Assembly: GCA_020726505.1 (NCBI GenBank)
Contig: JAHLEZ010000006.1
Location: forward strand, 2,356,001-2,420,000
DNA: 64,000 nucleotides
Direction: 5' to 3'
Source: Leptodontidium sp. MPI-SDFR-AT-0119
Taxonomy: Eukaryota; Ascomycota; Leotiomycetes; Helotiales; Leptodontidiaceae
Of the stretch, positions 44,337 to 56,796 are shown piece after piece. The notes beneath the pieces are model-generated. The model saw nothing but the letters and a program-made list of their open reading frames with translations, was not told the DNA's origin and did not search any database. The first letter of the stretch is position 1. Each line of letters opens with the position of its first letter. A program made the position numbers and the translations under genes.

Positions 44337-46218
44337 ATGCTACGCCTCAGTACTTACATGATTGTAGATTTGAGTGAGATGGATGATGATCCAGATATTA
44401 CGCCTAAAGCTCGACCAGCGGCCAGAACTGCCAGTGCTGGTGCCTTTCTCAAGTCCGAGCTATATCAGCGCAGTCTTGACATTGAAGCGACGAGATTCTC
44501 AGTCCGAGATAACCGACATTCAATGTTTACACCTCAGCCATCAGGCCGAAGACTTCCAAGTCCAACCAAAGCTAGCCCACCAAAAATTCCCGAGCGTCGT
44601 CCTTCAAAATCCAAGAACTTCTTCCTCCGAGCCATCGGTGGTCGATCTTCAGATGAGTCCAAGGCAATTCGACGCAAAGACTCAGAGACATCCAGGGGCA
44701 CGTTGATTCGTCGTCTTTCCCGAAGCAAGAACTCTAGCTCTGCTGAGTCTTATACAGACAGCATCACTTCTACAGAAAGTGGTTATTCTTTTGAGCCTGG
44801 AAGCTTGGATATCACAGATGTGAGTATTAACTCAAGGCTATCTTCGTATGAAAGCGATCCACCTTCGTCGTCGATTTCCCATCCCCTCGCTCCAGACATC
44901 TTCGTTCTCTGCCCGCAGATCGTCATTACTCCGGAAATTTCTAGCGTCGATACTGGTTGTTGCTTTCTCTGGGTTGCTATCGAAGTCACTGGTACTCTTC
45001 AAAAAGCAGATGGCTATGAGGCCCGATATGATGGTTGTCGGTCGACTACCTCGCATATTTCAGGTATGATTGGGTTCTCCTCTCTATCTCAGGTACTCAC
45101 AACGGTCAGATCTCGAGGCGCATGGCCGTCTACATTCCATGCGTATCGATCTCCATCCAGGTCAAGGATGTGTCGTCTCTGAAATTATTGGTGACCTTCA
45201 CACGAGCAAGACCGTGAGGGCCGGAGAAACACAGCTTATTCTTGCTAAAGTACGCTTCAGCAAGTTCATTGCCCCAACCCATTTGAGAGAGTCGTCTTCG
45301 GATGGGTTGATTGCGCAGCTCGAAAATGACCTCGGCGACACACTGACACCGTATCTGACTGTGCGACTGACTTACAAGCATTCCGCATTTCCCAACATAA
45401 AAAAACCTACGCTTATCTCAGATGGAATGAGTATGCACATCACAAGGTTACAGACTGAAGCGACTGGAGTCATCAAACGGCACAATCCCCTTTCCGCTTG
45501 GTCACCCCGAACTTCTCAAACTATCAATTCGCCACTCGAAGTCAATCCTCTCATCAATCTGGTGGAAACATACCTCCCATCGGAACAGGCCCGGGAAGTT
45601 ATCAGAAAGCTCGCGGGCGAACGAGCCCCAATTCCCTTAGCTAAGAGGTTCGAGCATATTTGTGGATCAAGCGAGGAGACAGTCAAGCCGGTTCCATCAA
45701 ATCTTGCTTCCCGCATTGGATCTGCACTATCATCTCCACTGGTTCAAACAGCCTCAGCCAGAGGTGTCATGTCACCTCCACATAGAACAGGATCCCCAAG
45801 TCCCTTCGCCAGATTTGGTACCACGAGGCCCGTTCAAGCTGGCAGCGTGGAAGAGATGGATCCAGCAAGGCGGATTTGGACAGAGATGCGACGTAACTCT
45901 CGCGGAGGCAATAGTTCCCGTCATCCAAGGGGTAGTATTAGTGCGGATCACTATTTCAGCGTTGATGATAGTCCCATCCGTATCAGCTCAATCAATATCA
46001 CAGCTTCTGCTTTTTCTGCAGGACATTCCGGCGAACTCTCAGACATCAAGGAAGAAAGAGGCAGAGTCATGGATATGGCGCTGAAGAACAAGAGAAGTGT
46101 AGGTCAAGAAACGCTGAAGAGTATTGTGCCTAGCGTTGGAAGACAGAAAGGCGGTGCGCTTAGTTCTCTAGGTTTGGGTGTTGGCAGGTCATGGGGTTGG
46201 AATGGAAACTGGTGGTAA
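44337..46218 (+). CDS. unrecognised large Ser-rich protein with conserved central domain
   Basis: Two exons, 44337-45063 and 45110-46218, across a 46-nt intron (GTATGA to GGTCAG) give 612 codons. The junction yields ISDLEAHGRLHSMRIDLHPG. The N-terminal 150 residues are basic and Ser-rich (RRPSKSKNFFLRAIGGRSSD; ETSRGTLIRRLSRSK). A folded-looking central domain follows: IFVLCPQIVITPE, GCCFLWVAIEVTG, GCVVSEIIGDLHTSKTVRAG and ETQLILAKVRF, alternating like beta strands. The C-terminus is polar. I do not recognise the family. The start is uncertain: an alternative exon from about 44000 to 44319 joined by a GTGAGT...TGTAG intron would also be in frame. Confidence 0.65.
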
Positions 46219-46610
46219 AGACTTATGAGTTCTGGTTTTTATGATATTGTTAAATTGTTCCGTGGACATCGTTTGTTGTATTGTTTTGTTCAAGGGGTGG
46301 ATAGAGTTAGAGCTTTTGGGTTGGTGGAGTAGGCAAGCAATGCTATATATGTTTCTTCTTTAAGGTTAAAAGTTCGACTGCCTTGAAGTTGACCGCCTTA
46401 CTCTTACCTGGCAGTCTACATAACCGCCCCGAGGAAAAGTACAGCTGGGCTAATCCTTGATGCTGGAGGTTGCGTGTCATTTTGATCCTGTAGGCAGTCA
46501 TCAGCGGCACAGTTGTGGCCAGATTCTCGCTTCATCCTCAACAGCCCCAACATCCTCAAAAGGATGCCCCATTAACTTTTAAGCTCCACACATCTTCCCC
46601 CTTAACTAAT
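46219..46610. other. intergenic, no gene seen
   Basis: About 390 bp. The frame of the next gene extends upstream but has no ATG before 46611. Confidence 0.4.
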
Positions 46611-48503
46611 ATGTATTACTCACGAACTCTCGTATTATTGATAATTTTGATCCTATTATTCCCCCCTAATGTGATAATCATGGCGGAAGCCAGCGACACC
46701 GCAAACACTAAAATAGAGGACAAAATAGAGGATCCCCAACCCGACATGCCCTCCAACTACAAATCCCGAACCCTAACCATCGACTTCTCAACTGAAGAAC
46801 TCGCAAAAGTAAGCAACGACATCCTCCGACAATACTCAACCTCCTTCCCACCTCCGCAATCTGCCCCCTCCTCCATAATCGTCCACGGATCCTCTCCATC
46901 CGCAAACCTCACCCTCCTCACCTCCTTCTTCTGGACCTTCGCCTTCCAAAACGCACGCCTCGACTCCGTCCACTGGACATCTCCCTTCCCCATCCCACCC
47001 AGCATCCTCAGCTCTCTACTCGCTCAAGCGGGGATATACACTCCTCCTCCCCGCCTCTACTACACTCTCGATTTCTGGCCCCGATACGACGAGAGTGAAG
47101 ACCAACGTGCCAAACTACACGAACAGCGCATGTCTGTCCTGGCTTCAGAAGTGCTGTATGCCCTGATTGTGAAGATCACGTATATGGACCAGATGAACCT
47201 GAGGGATCTGGATTTTGTGTATAAAACCCTGAGGACGTGTCGCGAGTTGGGGGTCTTGGAGTTGAGTCTCAGGCATGTTGGGTGTGTGCATGGCTGGGCT
47301 ATGCCTTATGCATTTCCGTTTAGAGCTGTGCCTCCCAGAGCTGGGGGCGATGGTGTTGAGATGATTGATGGAGATGTTGATCGCGGCGACGGCGATGGTC
47401 TCACAGCTGAATGGCTGGAACGATACGGCGTCCTCCCCAATGAGAAATGGCGTTTCCCACCACTTCGTAAACTCAAACTAGATGGTTATGACTTGCAGGA
47501 GAATTCCGACGGGGGCTATGCGTGGTATTGGAGGGATTACACAAATTATACCCAGGAGTGGAATGAATGGGCGCTGTTGGAGGATGAGGAGGAGACGGAG
47601 CCACCTGCACGGCCTGTGAGAATGGCGGATGATGGTGTGACGAGTTTAGAAATGTGGATGAGGGTTATGGATTGGAGCGAGTTGGGGACCTTGGAGTTGA
47701 GTTATCCGAGTAAGGAGACTTTGCGCTTACTTGGTGCGAATGGAGTGCTGCCTGGTTTGACACATCTGGTGTTGAGAGGGGGTCAGGGAACGAATGTGCT
47801 GGGGTTCTTGAGGGATGTCGCGTGTGAGAGGGGGTGTTTGCAGAGTTTGGAGTTGAGAGGTGTTGATTTTGAACGGACGAAAGAGGTTGTTAGGTCTTTG
47901 ATTGAGATCTAGGCTACGAGACATCCGAAATTGAAGAGGTTCAGTGTTGGAGATGGGAAAGAGAATGGACTTTACTTTTCGAGTGGTTCGCTGGCGAATT
48001 TGACTCATGTTCTTCCTCGGCTCGAAAGTATCGATGTTGATATTCCGCGTCCGGAAATCAGAGATCATGGAGATTGGGAGTGGGATTGGACAGTTTTTGA
48101 CGCTGTTTTGGGGGCGAAAGGATTGAAGGAGTTGACGATTAGAGTCCCGAGTCCGGATTCTATTCTTGCGGGACAAGGTGGGGTTAGTTTTAGAGAGATG
48201 TATAGTCAGATGAGGCCACAGTATCTTCGGGAAGGTGATGAGTTTGATGAGCGTGATCCGGTTGTTAATCGGGAGACGGTGGAGGCGCTGTTTGGGGAAT
48301 TGAGAAAGAGAAAGAGGAGTGGCAAGGAGGAAGTGGTTGACTTGGAGAAGTTAGTGGTTTATGTGGGAGATTGGGATGGTAGATATGAGAGAGGTCTATT
48401 GCCGAGTGATAATGCCTTGTTTAGGGTTGGCCTCTGGGAATGTAGTGCAAGAGAGGATGGGGTGGAGACGTGTGAGGGTAAACAGACGAGGGTTGTAGAT
48501 TGA
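46611..48503 (+). pseudogene. leucine-rich hypothetical protein with in-frame TAG
   Basis: One frame of 631 codons, 46611-48503, interrupted only by TAG at 47910-47912 (codon 434) between SLIEI and ATRHPKLKRFSV. Leucine-rich segments occur on both sides: LGTLELSYPSKETLRLLG, LTHLVLRGG and LQSLELRGVDF before; LTHVLPRLESIDVDIP and GLKELTIRVPSP after. They resemble the degenerate LRR repeats of fungal F-box/LRR-like proteins. Residues 1-22 (YYSRTLVLLIILILLFPPNV) are a signal peptide or anchor. No enzymatic motif is seen. A CAG-to-TAG change would explain the lesion; an intron removing it would have to be far shorter than usual. Whether the N-terminal 433 residues are still functional is unknown. 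Confidence 0.7.
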
Positions 48504-48780
48504 AATGAAGTTTGGATCGTGGAACAGAATACCATAGGTCCGACCCGGGCCCGGCTTCTTGATTCAGAGAGTGATCCGGGTCATTTTGACTAGAGTTGTT
48601 TTTAAAACTTCTGGTGTTATGTTTTGACGTAAGCGAGGCTCTTTGGCAAGGTCGACGCAAGAGAGCATGCCCGACGCTGGGAGACCTCTAACACAAACCT
48701 AAAAACCAGGAAAGAGCAACAGCGGTAGGGAATGAAAATTCATCATCCCAGCACAAAGTCATCAAGCTTTTAGCCAACCT

Positions 48781-49868
48781 TCACTGCACTACATACTTCG
48801 GCTCACTCTCATTCCCTCCCCTAGCAATCTTGATTTCATCCCACTCCACACCATCCAAAACCCTCAAATTAACATTCATCCTCGCCTTCCACACAGCCTG
48901 ATCCTCATCTGCATCTCCGTAACTGGCATACTCCTCCGCAGTTAGATCGTGCTTCCTAGCCCAGATGCAGACACCACATACGGGACAGAACTCCCAGCTG
49001 CGGAACTTCCGACCGAAGGAGTAGGAGGTTAGGAAGGAGGCGTTGGTGATGTGGATTTGTGGCGGCGAGGGGTATGTGAGAATCACGCCCTCCTGGATGG
49101 ATGTCAGTTCAGGATTCTTCCTTGTAGACCTGGGAGGTGAGTAAGATGGAACTACGTACACGTGCGCAGATACTGCATTCACACTCTTCGATGTGCTGGC
49201 CGCTTGTTGCGAGCGGACCGGCTGTTTTCATTGCCATTCCTACAGCGCCGCAATGACAGGTACCGGTGTAGACTTTCGCATTCTCAAACTGGGCAGTGGG
49301 CTCAGGACCGTCGTATGGATGAGGGGTATATTGTGGTTCAAGTGCATGACCGTCGTACCTAAGATGCAGGTTAGCGGAGAAATTCTCCCCAAGTTTGAAA
49401 TTGGTTGAGAACTTACTTGGTGATTTCCAGGGACCAAAGATCCACATCTCGTAGAGTTCTCGCCTTTTAGTATGTCAGCTAGAATGTCCAAATTGCGACA
49501 AGAAACTTACTTACATTGAGACCAATATCCACACCTTCTGGTGCTTCCTTACGTTTCCCATAGACTCCAGTTCCACAAGTTGGGCAGAACTTCATTCGTC
49601 AGCTGTCTTCCTCTGATGGTGAAATGTTTGGATATACCTTGTGTACAAGTCTGCAAGGGCCATACTCATAACTCTTCAAATAGTCTTCTCCTTTCTCAAC
49701 AATGAGACATCCTGCCCCAGGAAATACCCACCAAGTCCCTTTCTTCAAACAGATGCTGCAATTGCATGTCATAGCCGACTTCAATTCCGGTAGTTTGACG
49801 CTGAACTTGTAGGCTCCGCAGTGGCAATTGCCATAGTAGGTCTTCAGCTCTGAAGTTGGTTCTGTCAT
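48781..49868 (-). CDS. tandem CENP-V/GFA-domain protein
   Basis: Five exons, 49868-49638, 49589-49515, 49463-49417, 49358-49160 and 49092-48781, sum to 288 codons. Two GFA (Mss4-like, zinc-binding) domains lie in tandem. The first has GNCHCGAY (Cys15, Cys17), CNCSICLKKG and FCPTCGTGVYG. The second has GTCHCGAVGM, CECSICAR and FCPVCGVCIW. Each therefore keeps the C-x-C, C-x-C-x2-C and C-x2-C zinc ligands. The family is named for glutathione-dependent formaldehyde-activating enzyme, but most fungal members have no known substrate. The second-domain Cys cluster ends exactly at an exon boundary (donor GTACGT). The gene is intact and convergent with the leucine-rich gene. Confidence 0.88.
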
Positions 49869-51100
49869 TGTGATTGAAGTACGTTTTCAACGATGTACTG
49901 TGGGTGGACAACTCGATTATCGACTTGGGGAAGGTGGCGAACCTGCTTGCTTTAAGTACTTATAAACCAGAGCTCCAGCAACTTAAAGTAAGGTTGTCAT
50001 CTTCGCGGCTTTCACCATGGGTAACGCGCTTTATTATTCTCGGGGCTGAGATGCACCGCGTTTGGAAAGTCAATCCGATTCCTGACATGAGACCAGCTGA
50101 AGCGGGGTACGGTATCGAGCCAATGATCATGGGTTTTCGCGTTCGTATCTTAACCTCACGCGTGGAAGTAGCGGGGATAACGAGATTGCTACGCCCTTAA
50201 GTGGATATCGTGGCTTTAGTTGTTGCATATATGAGTCATATTGTGCTTGCGGCGTTTTCATTATATCCAAATGTGCATGGAGGCGTTGGCTTCATGCAAA
50301 CCTCGGCCAATCGCGATATCACGTGCTATCGTGTTGAGGGGTTCTTTTGATTGTGGCTTTCGGGTCCTTGTTTCCTTGACTGACTCCGTGGAGCGATTTC
50401 AGGCCTCTAAAAATAGCAGATTGACGTGTTGTGAAGGATCGAAGTTTTCCCTCTTTTAGACTTCGAAATTGAAATAAGTTGGATTGATGAGGAAAAAGAA
50501 CGTGAATTGTAATAGCACGGTGATATATTTCAATTGATACAAAAACCCCAGCTCCGTATTCAAACACCTGAGGTGTTGCGTCTTCTAACCAGGTGATCCT
50601 AATATTGACTACCCCCGCCTCTGGTAGGGAAGGAGCGTCAAAAATTTACCGGACCGCGTTCCCAGAACTCGAAAAGAGCGACTCCGATACTTCAAGTTGC
50701 ACAAATATCCTAAGCCCAATAAACAGGCGGGGTTTGTCAAATTGGTAGAGGATCACGACTGATGAGAGTCGGTTTCTTCAATGCCAAGAGAAAGCAAAAA
50801 CTTCATCATCGCAATTCCCAAAATACCAGCTCTGTTTCAACAGAACATAACCAGCGTTCAGATCGACTCAGCGCGAATCTCAATCATTATTGATTATTCT
50901 TTGCAGGGGTAATTTCTCAACTATTGTGCATCTCAGCTCTCCGCCGACCAATCGTGTGCGGCCAACCAACACCACAATTCAAAGCAAACATTGTAAGGTT
51001 TTCTCCGTCTTGTCAAACAGATGTCTCTTGTTATATTTGCCTTTCACTGACTCTATTGATAGCTTTGAGCGTACCTCAACCCTCGGCTTTCACCTGAACA
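49869..51100. other. divergent intergenic region, 1.2 kb
   Basis: Between the GFA gene (-) and the 2EXR gene (+). Short frames only; no recognised element. Confidence 0.4.
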
Positions 51101-52134
51101 ATGGACTGCTTCCAACTCCAGCTCCCCAACTTGCTGAGACCTTTGTGGAACTTCTTCACAAAGCAAGATTCCCACAGTATCCACCAAGGCAAATATAAAG
51201 AAGAAGGCAGCGAATCTGCGTTACTCAACGGAATGGTTGCATACTCTAGCCATACAAGAATGCCCAACGATGAATATTCCGGATCAGCCGCCGTCGAAGA
51301 GCACCAAGGGCTGGATGTCAATGAAGGAAACCAAGATGAAAAACTCTCAGGAACTGTCCCAGCAACACCCAAAGTACAAACAATCACGCAGAACACCGAG
51401 GCGCGAAGATTACTGCGCAGAAAATTGAAGATCTTTACACCATTCCCTCGCCTTGTAGCGGAGCTCAGAATCAAGATCTGGAAGCTGAACCTACCAGAAC
51501 CACGCTCTCTGACACCACACCTGGATTACGTCTCGGATGACACTCATGGACCAAGCGCCGTCTCTCCTCTGTTCGATGCTTGCTTTGAATCCAATGAAGT
51601 GATCTCGAAGATCTACCTTCTCTGTTTCACAGACCAGCTCCTGGGCAACGGTATCCGTTTCAGCCCTGTCCGCGATACTATCGTATTCCCTGGTAATCCT
51701 ATCTTCTACAATCCCTTGTTGATTTCCTTACTCCGCAGAAGAAGCCGTTGGATTCTACCACCGTCCAACTTTTTGCCATGAGGTCGAGAACAATGCTAAC
51801 TCTGCTTTCTGCTTTAGATTACAGCACTATGCGAGACTTCTACCCTCACACCTGCTTTGGACATGCCACGCTCCTGCCGAGCGAGAAGCAAGCCTTCATA
51901 CTTGTCAAGCATCTCGTTGTCCGATACGATTTCTTGATGGGCGTTGTCCTACCCTTCGTTGAACGATTCGAGAGCCTCGAGACACTGGAGGTGGAAGGAC
52001 AGTGTGCTTGGGACCCAGCCAGTAGGCCGCCTGCGATTGACGAAAAGACTTTCATGGAGCGATTGAGGAGTGCTGCTCGGAGAAGAGGAGGGGAAGATTG
52101 CGTGCCGATTGTTACGTTTCGAATTACTGGTTAG
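51101..52134 (+). CDS. 2EXR domain-containing protein
   Basis: The start is ATG 51101 (MDCFQLQLPNLLRP). A polar N-terminus precedes the 2EXR signature FTPFPRLVAELRIKIWKLNL at about residues 112-131. The preferred structure is 51101-51692 plus 51818-52134 (303 codons), using a 125-nt intron with GTAATC donor, GCTAACTC branch and TTTAG acceptor. An alternative using the CCGCAG at 51738 does not keep phase with this donor. The second exon gives HLVVRYDFLMGVVLPFVERF and FESLETLEVEGQ, typical of the C-terminal half of such proteins. 2EXR proteins are abundant in Leotiomycetes and Sordariomycetes and have no known function. Confidence 0.72.
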
Positions 52135-54004
52135 AGTAATCTAATTAAAGCCTAGGAGGGCTATGGGGCATACTATGGAGGGACACAGCTTTGGAAACGT
52201 CTGGATAATACCAAGGAATTGCTGTGCGGAGGAGAGGGTCCATGGTACTCTGTCATGCTAGGGGGGAAATATTCGCGCAAGTCATTATATGGTCCAGCGT
52301 GGAGTTTAGGTCATAATTGGATTGAATTGACTGCGAAACAGCGATGAATTACAAAAGGCTCCAAGTTCTTGCTCAGGATTAAAATAGGATGTGGCGTCGA
52401 TCTGCTTGCTCTTGTGTTTTGCTAGTTGATCTCGTACAACTTCCATTACCGCCGTGAATGCTACCTCTCCTGCTAGCAAGAAGAAAGACTCACCCTCATT
52501 GAATTTCCGTCCTTGATATCTTTCCAATTTTTTGCTCCGTTAACCAAACAGTTATTTGCTAGGATCCAGAGCGAGCTAAACCCAATCATTGTAATAAATT
52601 TCCACCCAGGGGGCTTTAGATACTTTATCCCTTCTCTGACGAAGAAAAATCTTAGTACTTGGTCGAGATTCGTAAATGATATATTTGAGTTGAGGGTTGG
52701 ATTTCCTTTGCTTGGAGGTATGGCTGGCTCGCCTGTCGCTTCATGCTCTGTTCGTTGTTGCGTGTGTGCAGCTCGTGCAAATGGAAGTTGAAGTTGTCCT
52801 TTGCAGGATTTAACGGTGGCAAATGTTCGAGGTGTTAATTTTCATTCGTTTGAAAGCTGATAGGGAAATTTTAATGGGAGAATATCAAGCTTTCAGAGGC
52901 CACTTGATAGTGGGTGCCACATACATAAGCGAGATTTGCAGGCATAATGTAAACAAACCTGTTGTAAGTGTCATAGTGTATTAAGATAGCGCAAGTTAGA
53001 GAGCTCTAGAGTAACGGCATAGGACTTTCAGTACGATTTTTCTTATAGAGTTGCTTCTTTGATGAATAGCAGGTCAATTAAAAATGGTGTGTAGCTATGT
53101 TTACTTTATGTCTGCAGGGGGGTACTTCAAAGAGAAGGTGGGAAGTATGAAGTATCAGATATCGTGAATATCTATTTCAAATACAATTCCCACAAAGCCT
53201 TGTCCAAAAACCAATTTGCTCAAACCAGCGCTGTCACCACTGCCAGCGATCTCAATGCCTCAGCAGCCTGCAATCAAGCAAGCCGTTTGTCAGGAGAGTG
53301 GGTTGCCCCCTCCTCTCAACATCATTACTTCCTATCTTCATACTCGAACCCCACAGCATATCGTATCCATCAATAGATCGTGATCAATTTCAACATCCGC
53401 AACAATTTTCAATCAAATTTCTATGTCTGTACACAACATCATGCTAGGAGCATGAGTCTGAGTCGAGATCTTAGCTTCCTCGTCCCGCATTGAATTTGCT
53501 CTATCATCCGTACCGAATCTTGACCTCACTAAAGTCGATTTCCGTCTTTATACCTGAGCAGTCGCTACCGGAACCTGAGCTCCGCCCGAAGTCCTGAGCA
53601 CGCTGATAAGTTAGCTGAATCATGCTCAAGGAGATACCTTTCTGCCCCCCTCGCGAAGTGATATAAATTTTGCTAATACTTGCTGCCTTGTGTTGCGAGG
53701 ATTCAAGAGATCGGGTGATTAAAGTATAATTTCAGTAAGAGTTGTTTTCGATGATGATTTTAATTTATGTGTAAGAAGTATTATGGTATATCTGCTCCGA
53801 AAGATCACATTGCTCCCAAATTCCTCCTTGTTCGGTGCATGTGACTTCCCGATTAGGTATAGTATAATATCATGCCTTAGGCATCGAAACGCGAGGTAAA
53901 GGCAGTTGTTTGTTTACCAAAACACCCCAAGCATCTCAAGCTTCTGCCAATTCATGGCCAAAGAACCAATCAGAACATTGGAATGCACCTTTAGCCAGTA
54001 GTAA
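52135..54004. other. AT-rich intergenic, 1.9 kb, no gene seen
   Basis: Only short frames. Composition is more AT-rich than the flanking genes, and no repeat or transposon protein is recognised. Confidence 0.4.
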
Positions 54005-55567
54005 ATGGACCAGATACGCCGTCGACTCGTTAATGACGCCACGGATGCCTTTATACATCTATTGATTGCTCCAAAATCTGCGATCTTGCTTCTACCTTCC
54101 ACCCCCAAGGCAAGCCATGCCGTGTCTTCTGCGAGCCGAAGAAGGGGAGTTATAATGTCTGTTTCTTCATCGTCTTCATTTCAGATGAAGGAGATACAGA
54201 TGAAAAATGGGTGATACGCATCCCATTAACTCCACGTCTGGCATTTCCAGAGGAGAAGATGCGCAGTGAGATAGCTACAATGAAGTGCACCCCCTGGCTT
54301 CTTTTTTCTCCTCCGTCGCGGATCCAAACTAACGCCATATCTAGATACGTCGCATCAAAAACCTCGATCCCAATCCCGCATCTTCATGGCTACGGCTTCA
54401 GCCAAACCCACCCTTCTGGTCTAACATTCATGCTGATCTCTTACATCCCTGGTGATCGCCTCTCTGACTGCAATCTTCCTACCCTCGACCCTCCCCTCCT
54501 CTCCCACCTCCATACCCACCCAGCTCGCAGATATTTTTATCCAACTCCGCTACTGCGAATTCCCCCACATCGGCTCCCTCACTCTCGACCCTATCGATGA
54601 CCAGACCCCGATCTTTGTACATAATCGCGCACTTTCGATTGATATCAACGACCAGGAATTGGGAGGCCTAAGTCCAACAACCATTATGGGCCCAAGCAAG
54701 ATCTATACGACCGCAATCGATTACATATATGCGCAAACCCAGCTACTCTTCAATCAGTTCGATAAGCAGCAAAACAGTGTCTACAGCGAGGTGGACGCCC
54801 GATGTCATCTCTATGGGTTACATCAGTTTAGAAGCATCCTCATGGGTTGGTTGAGAAGAGAGTAAAATGAAGGGCCGTTCATATTAATACATGGGGATTT
54901 TAGGACGGCAAATGTCCTTGTTGATCAAGACCTGAATATCACAGGTGTACTTGATTGGGAGTGGAGCAGGACAGTGCCAGTGCAAATGTTTCTGCCACCT
55001 ACGTGGCTAAGAGGGGGTGATATCCGTGACTTGCTGAGTCTCCGAGGCCTAGGGTATGGGAGTTATTTGGCAGGCTTTCGAGATTTAATTAAGGTAAAGG
55101 AGAAAGAAATGCATTGTCAAGGAAGTGGTAGTGAGGAGAAGATACCATTGTCAAAGCTTTGGGATGGGATCTATAACCTCTCCAATTTTCTTATTGGGCA
55201 GGCACTTCTACGTTTAGATGTTGCTGGGGATGTTTACTGGGACGGTCTTGATCGTCGTTACTTTGGCAACGACGCTGAAGCCAGGGTCAAGTTGTTTTAT
55301 GAAGTGCTTGCAACAAGCAATCAAAAGAAGGTAATAGCAAGGAAATTGCAAGAGCTGGAGATATATAACGCCAAATTGAAGGAGCAAGGTTTGGAGGAGG
55401 ATAAGCCCCTCGAGGCGTTTAAAGGATTGCCAGCCGACAAAGTGCAGGAACTGACGCAGCATCTAAGGAATTTCAATCATCGGGAGGAAGCTAAGAGCCA
55501 TGATGGGTTTTGTTCATGGCCGTGGTTCAGGTCTCGAATAGGTCTAGATTGGAGGTATGTTATTTAA
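54005..55567 (+). pseudogene. APH-type phosphotransferase, disrupted
   Basis: Family motifs run in order but in different frames: MDQIRRRLVNDATDAFI (start 54005); DLASTFHPQGKPCRVFCEPK; GSYNVCFFIVF; KWVIRIPLTPRLAFPEEK; then, after a 60-nt intron (54285-54344, CTAAC branch), PHLHGYGFSQTHPSGLTFML, YIPGDRLSD, LADIFIQL, and the catalytic HGDFRTANVLVDQ with VLDWEWS. Three lesions: a frame change near 54055 (consistent with loss of one base); four extra bases near 54515 (ACCC duplicated) before LADIFIQL; and TAA at 54863-54865 just before NEGPFILIHGDF. Homology continues to 55567. The intact family (aminoglycoside-phosphotransferase-like fungal kinases) phosphorylates small molecules, with substrates mostly unknown. 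Confidence 0.82.
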
Positions 55568-55764
55568 CATTTACATTGGGGAACCTGACAAATTCATATG
55601 ATAAGTAGCAATCCCGGATCACCCCAGACTGTCAGCCAAATCGTACTTGGCATCACGGTAATTTCGGCGCTGTCTTATACACTTTCTCGACCTCGATAAG
55701 CTGGTTGTGCGGGACACTTCCCTTTCATGCCTATAGAATACCTATCCGTGCTTCTCGAAGAATT

Positions 55765-56089
55765 CTATCCTTCAAGTAGCTCTTCAAATTTATCAATCTC
55801 CTGCTGAATCTCCTGTATCCTTTCCTCAAGAGCTTCTAACTTGCCCTCTGCTTCCTCTATCTCTTGCCCGATGGACTTCGCATCACGTAACCCCCTTGCC
55901 TTTCCGTGCACTACTCGCACTTGAATCCAATGCATTTTGTGTCGCAGTATCATCCTTGCTCTTGAGGTCTTCAACGAAGGCTAATTGATCCTCCTGGTCG
56001 GCCTTGAGGCGAGCATAAAGCTCTTTTTTCTCGGCAAATTTGGCAAGCACGGCGTCTGTGATCTTACCACCGCCAGTCGACGACATCAT
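55765..56089 (-). CDS. small coiled-coil protein with one-base frameshift
   Basis: Starts MMSSTGGGKITDAVLAKFAE and continues as a charged coiled coil. At a run of five C on the plus strand (55891-55895) the frame changes. With four, it continues KGLRDAKSIGQEIEEAEGKL then EERIQEIQQEIDKFEELLEG to a TAG at 55767-55765, giving 107 aa. The heptad pattern of the second part fits one continuous helix. No named family is recognised. The lesion is either a one-base insertion or a homopolymer error. Confidence 0.55.
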
Positions 56090-56796
56090 GAGATTGGTCT
56101 TGTCTTTGAGTTAGCTTCGAACAAGCATACCGAAGAGCGACTCACTTGCCCGTCTTCAAGATCTTTACTTCGCGTCACCCGATTTTTTGGTTTCTTGATT
56201 ATGGAATTTAATCGCGCCACTTACGGAGGGCCGATGGCAATAGATACAGGTCCAAAGAAGGGCCGGCCTTATGCACTAGAATACGGTTGCGGCAAGAGCG
56301 AGCATGAGTGAGTGCATGCATGCATGCATATAACTGGAAGCAGGCAGGGTGGTTGCGAAGAATGAGTCACAGCAGGGAGTGAAAGTGCGACGTCTTCTTT
56401 CCGTGATGAGCTGGCCTATGGCATTGAAGGAGGTTGCGTCACTCATGTAGGCGTGCGTGCGTGCGGCTTTTGCCTCGTCTACATCAGATTATTTTCCACG
56501 ATGCCGATCACCAGTCTTGCTGCAGATGCTAAGTGTGGGAATATATCGAGGGTAGGTAGATAATACGTTTAAGGTTATGCCCTGTTTGGTCTGTTCCAAT
56601 AACTTTGGGAATGGGCTTGGGCTTGGGACTGCATGGAACACTATTTCGTATTACTGCCTATAAAATTGCTGGAGTGTAGATCCTTCTGTGTCTGATTAGG
56701 TGATGTCTTCCAGAGGATTGACACCCGCTTCAAGATCTCCAGACGTTCCAAATCCACCAGTATCGCTTTCCTACTCGGTTAATATTAAACGCAAAT
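56090..56796. other. divergent intergenic region
   Basis: About 700 bp between the coiled-coil gene (-) and the peptidase (+). It contains a TGCA repeat at about 56313-56328. No coding signal is recognised. Confidence 0.4.
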
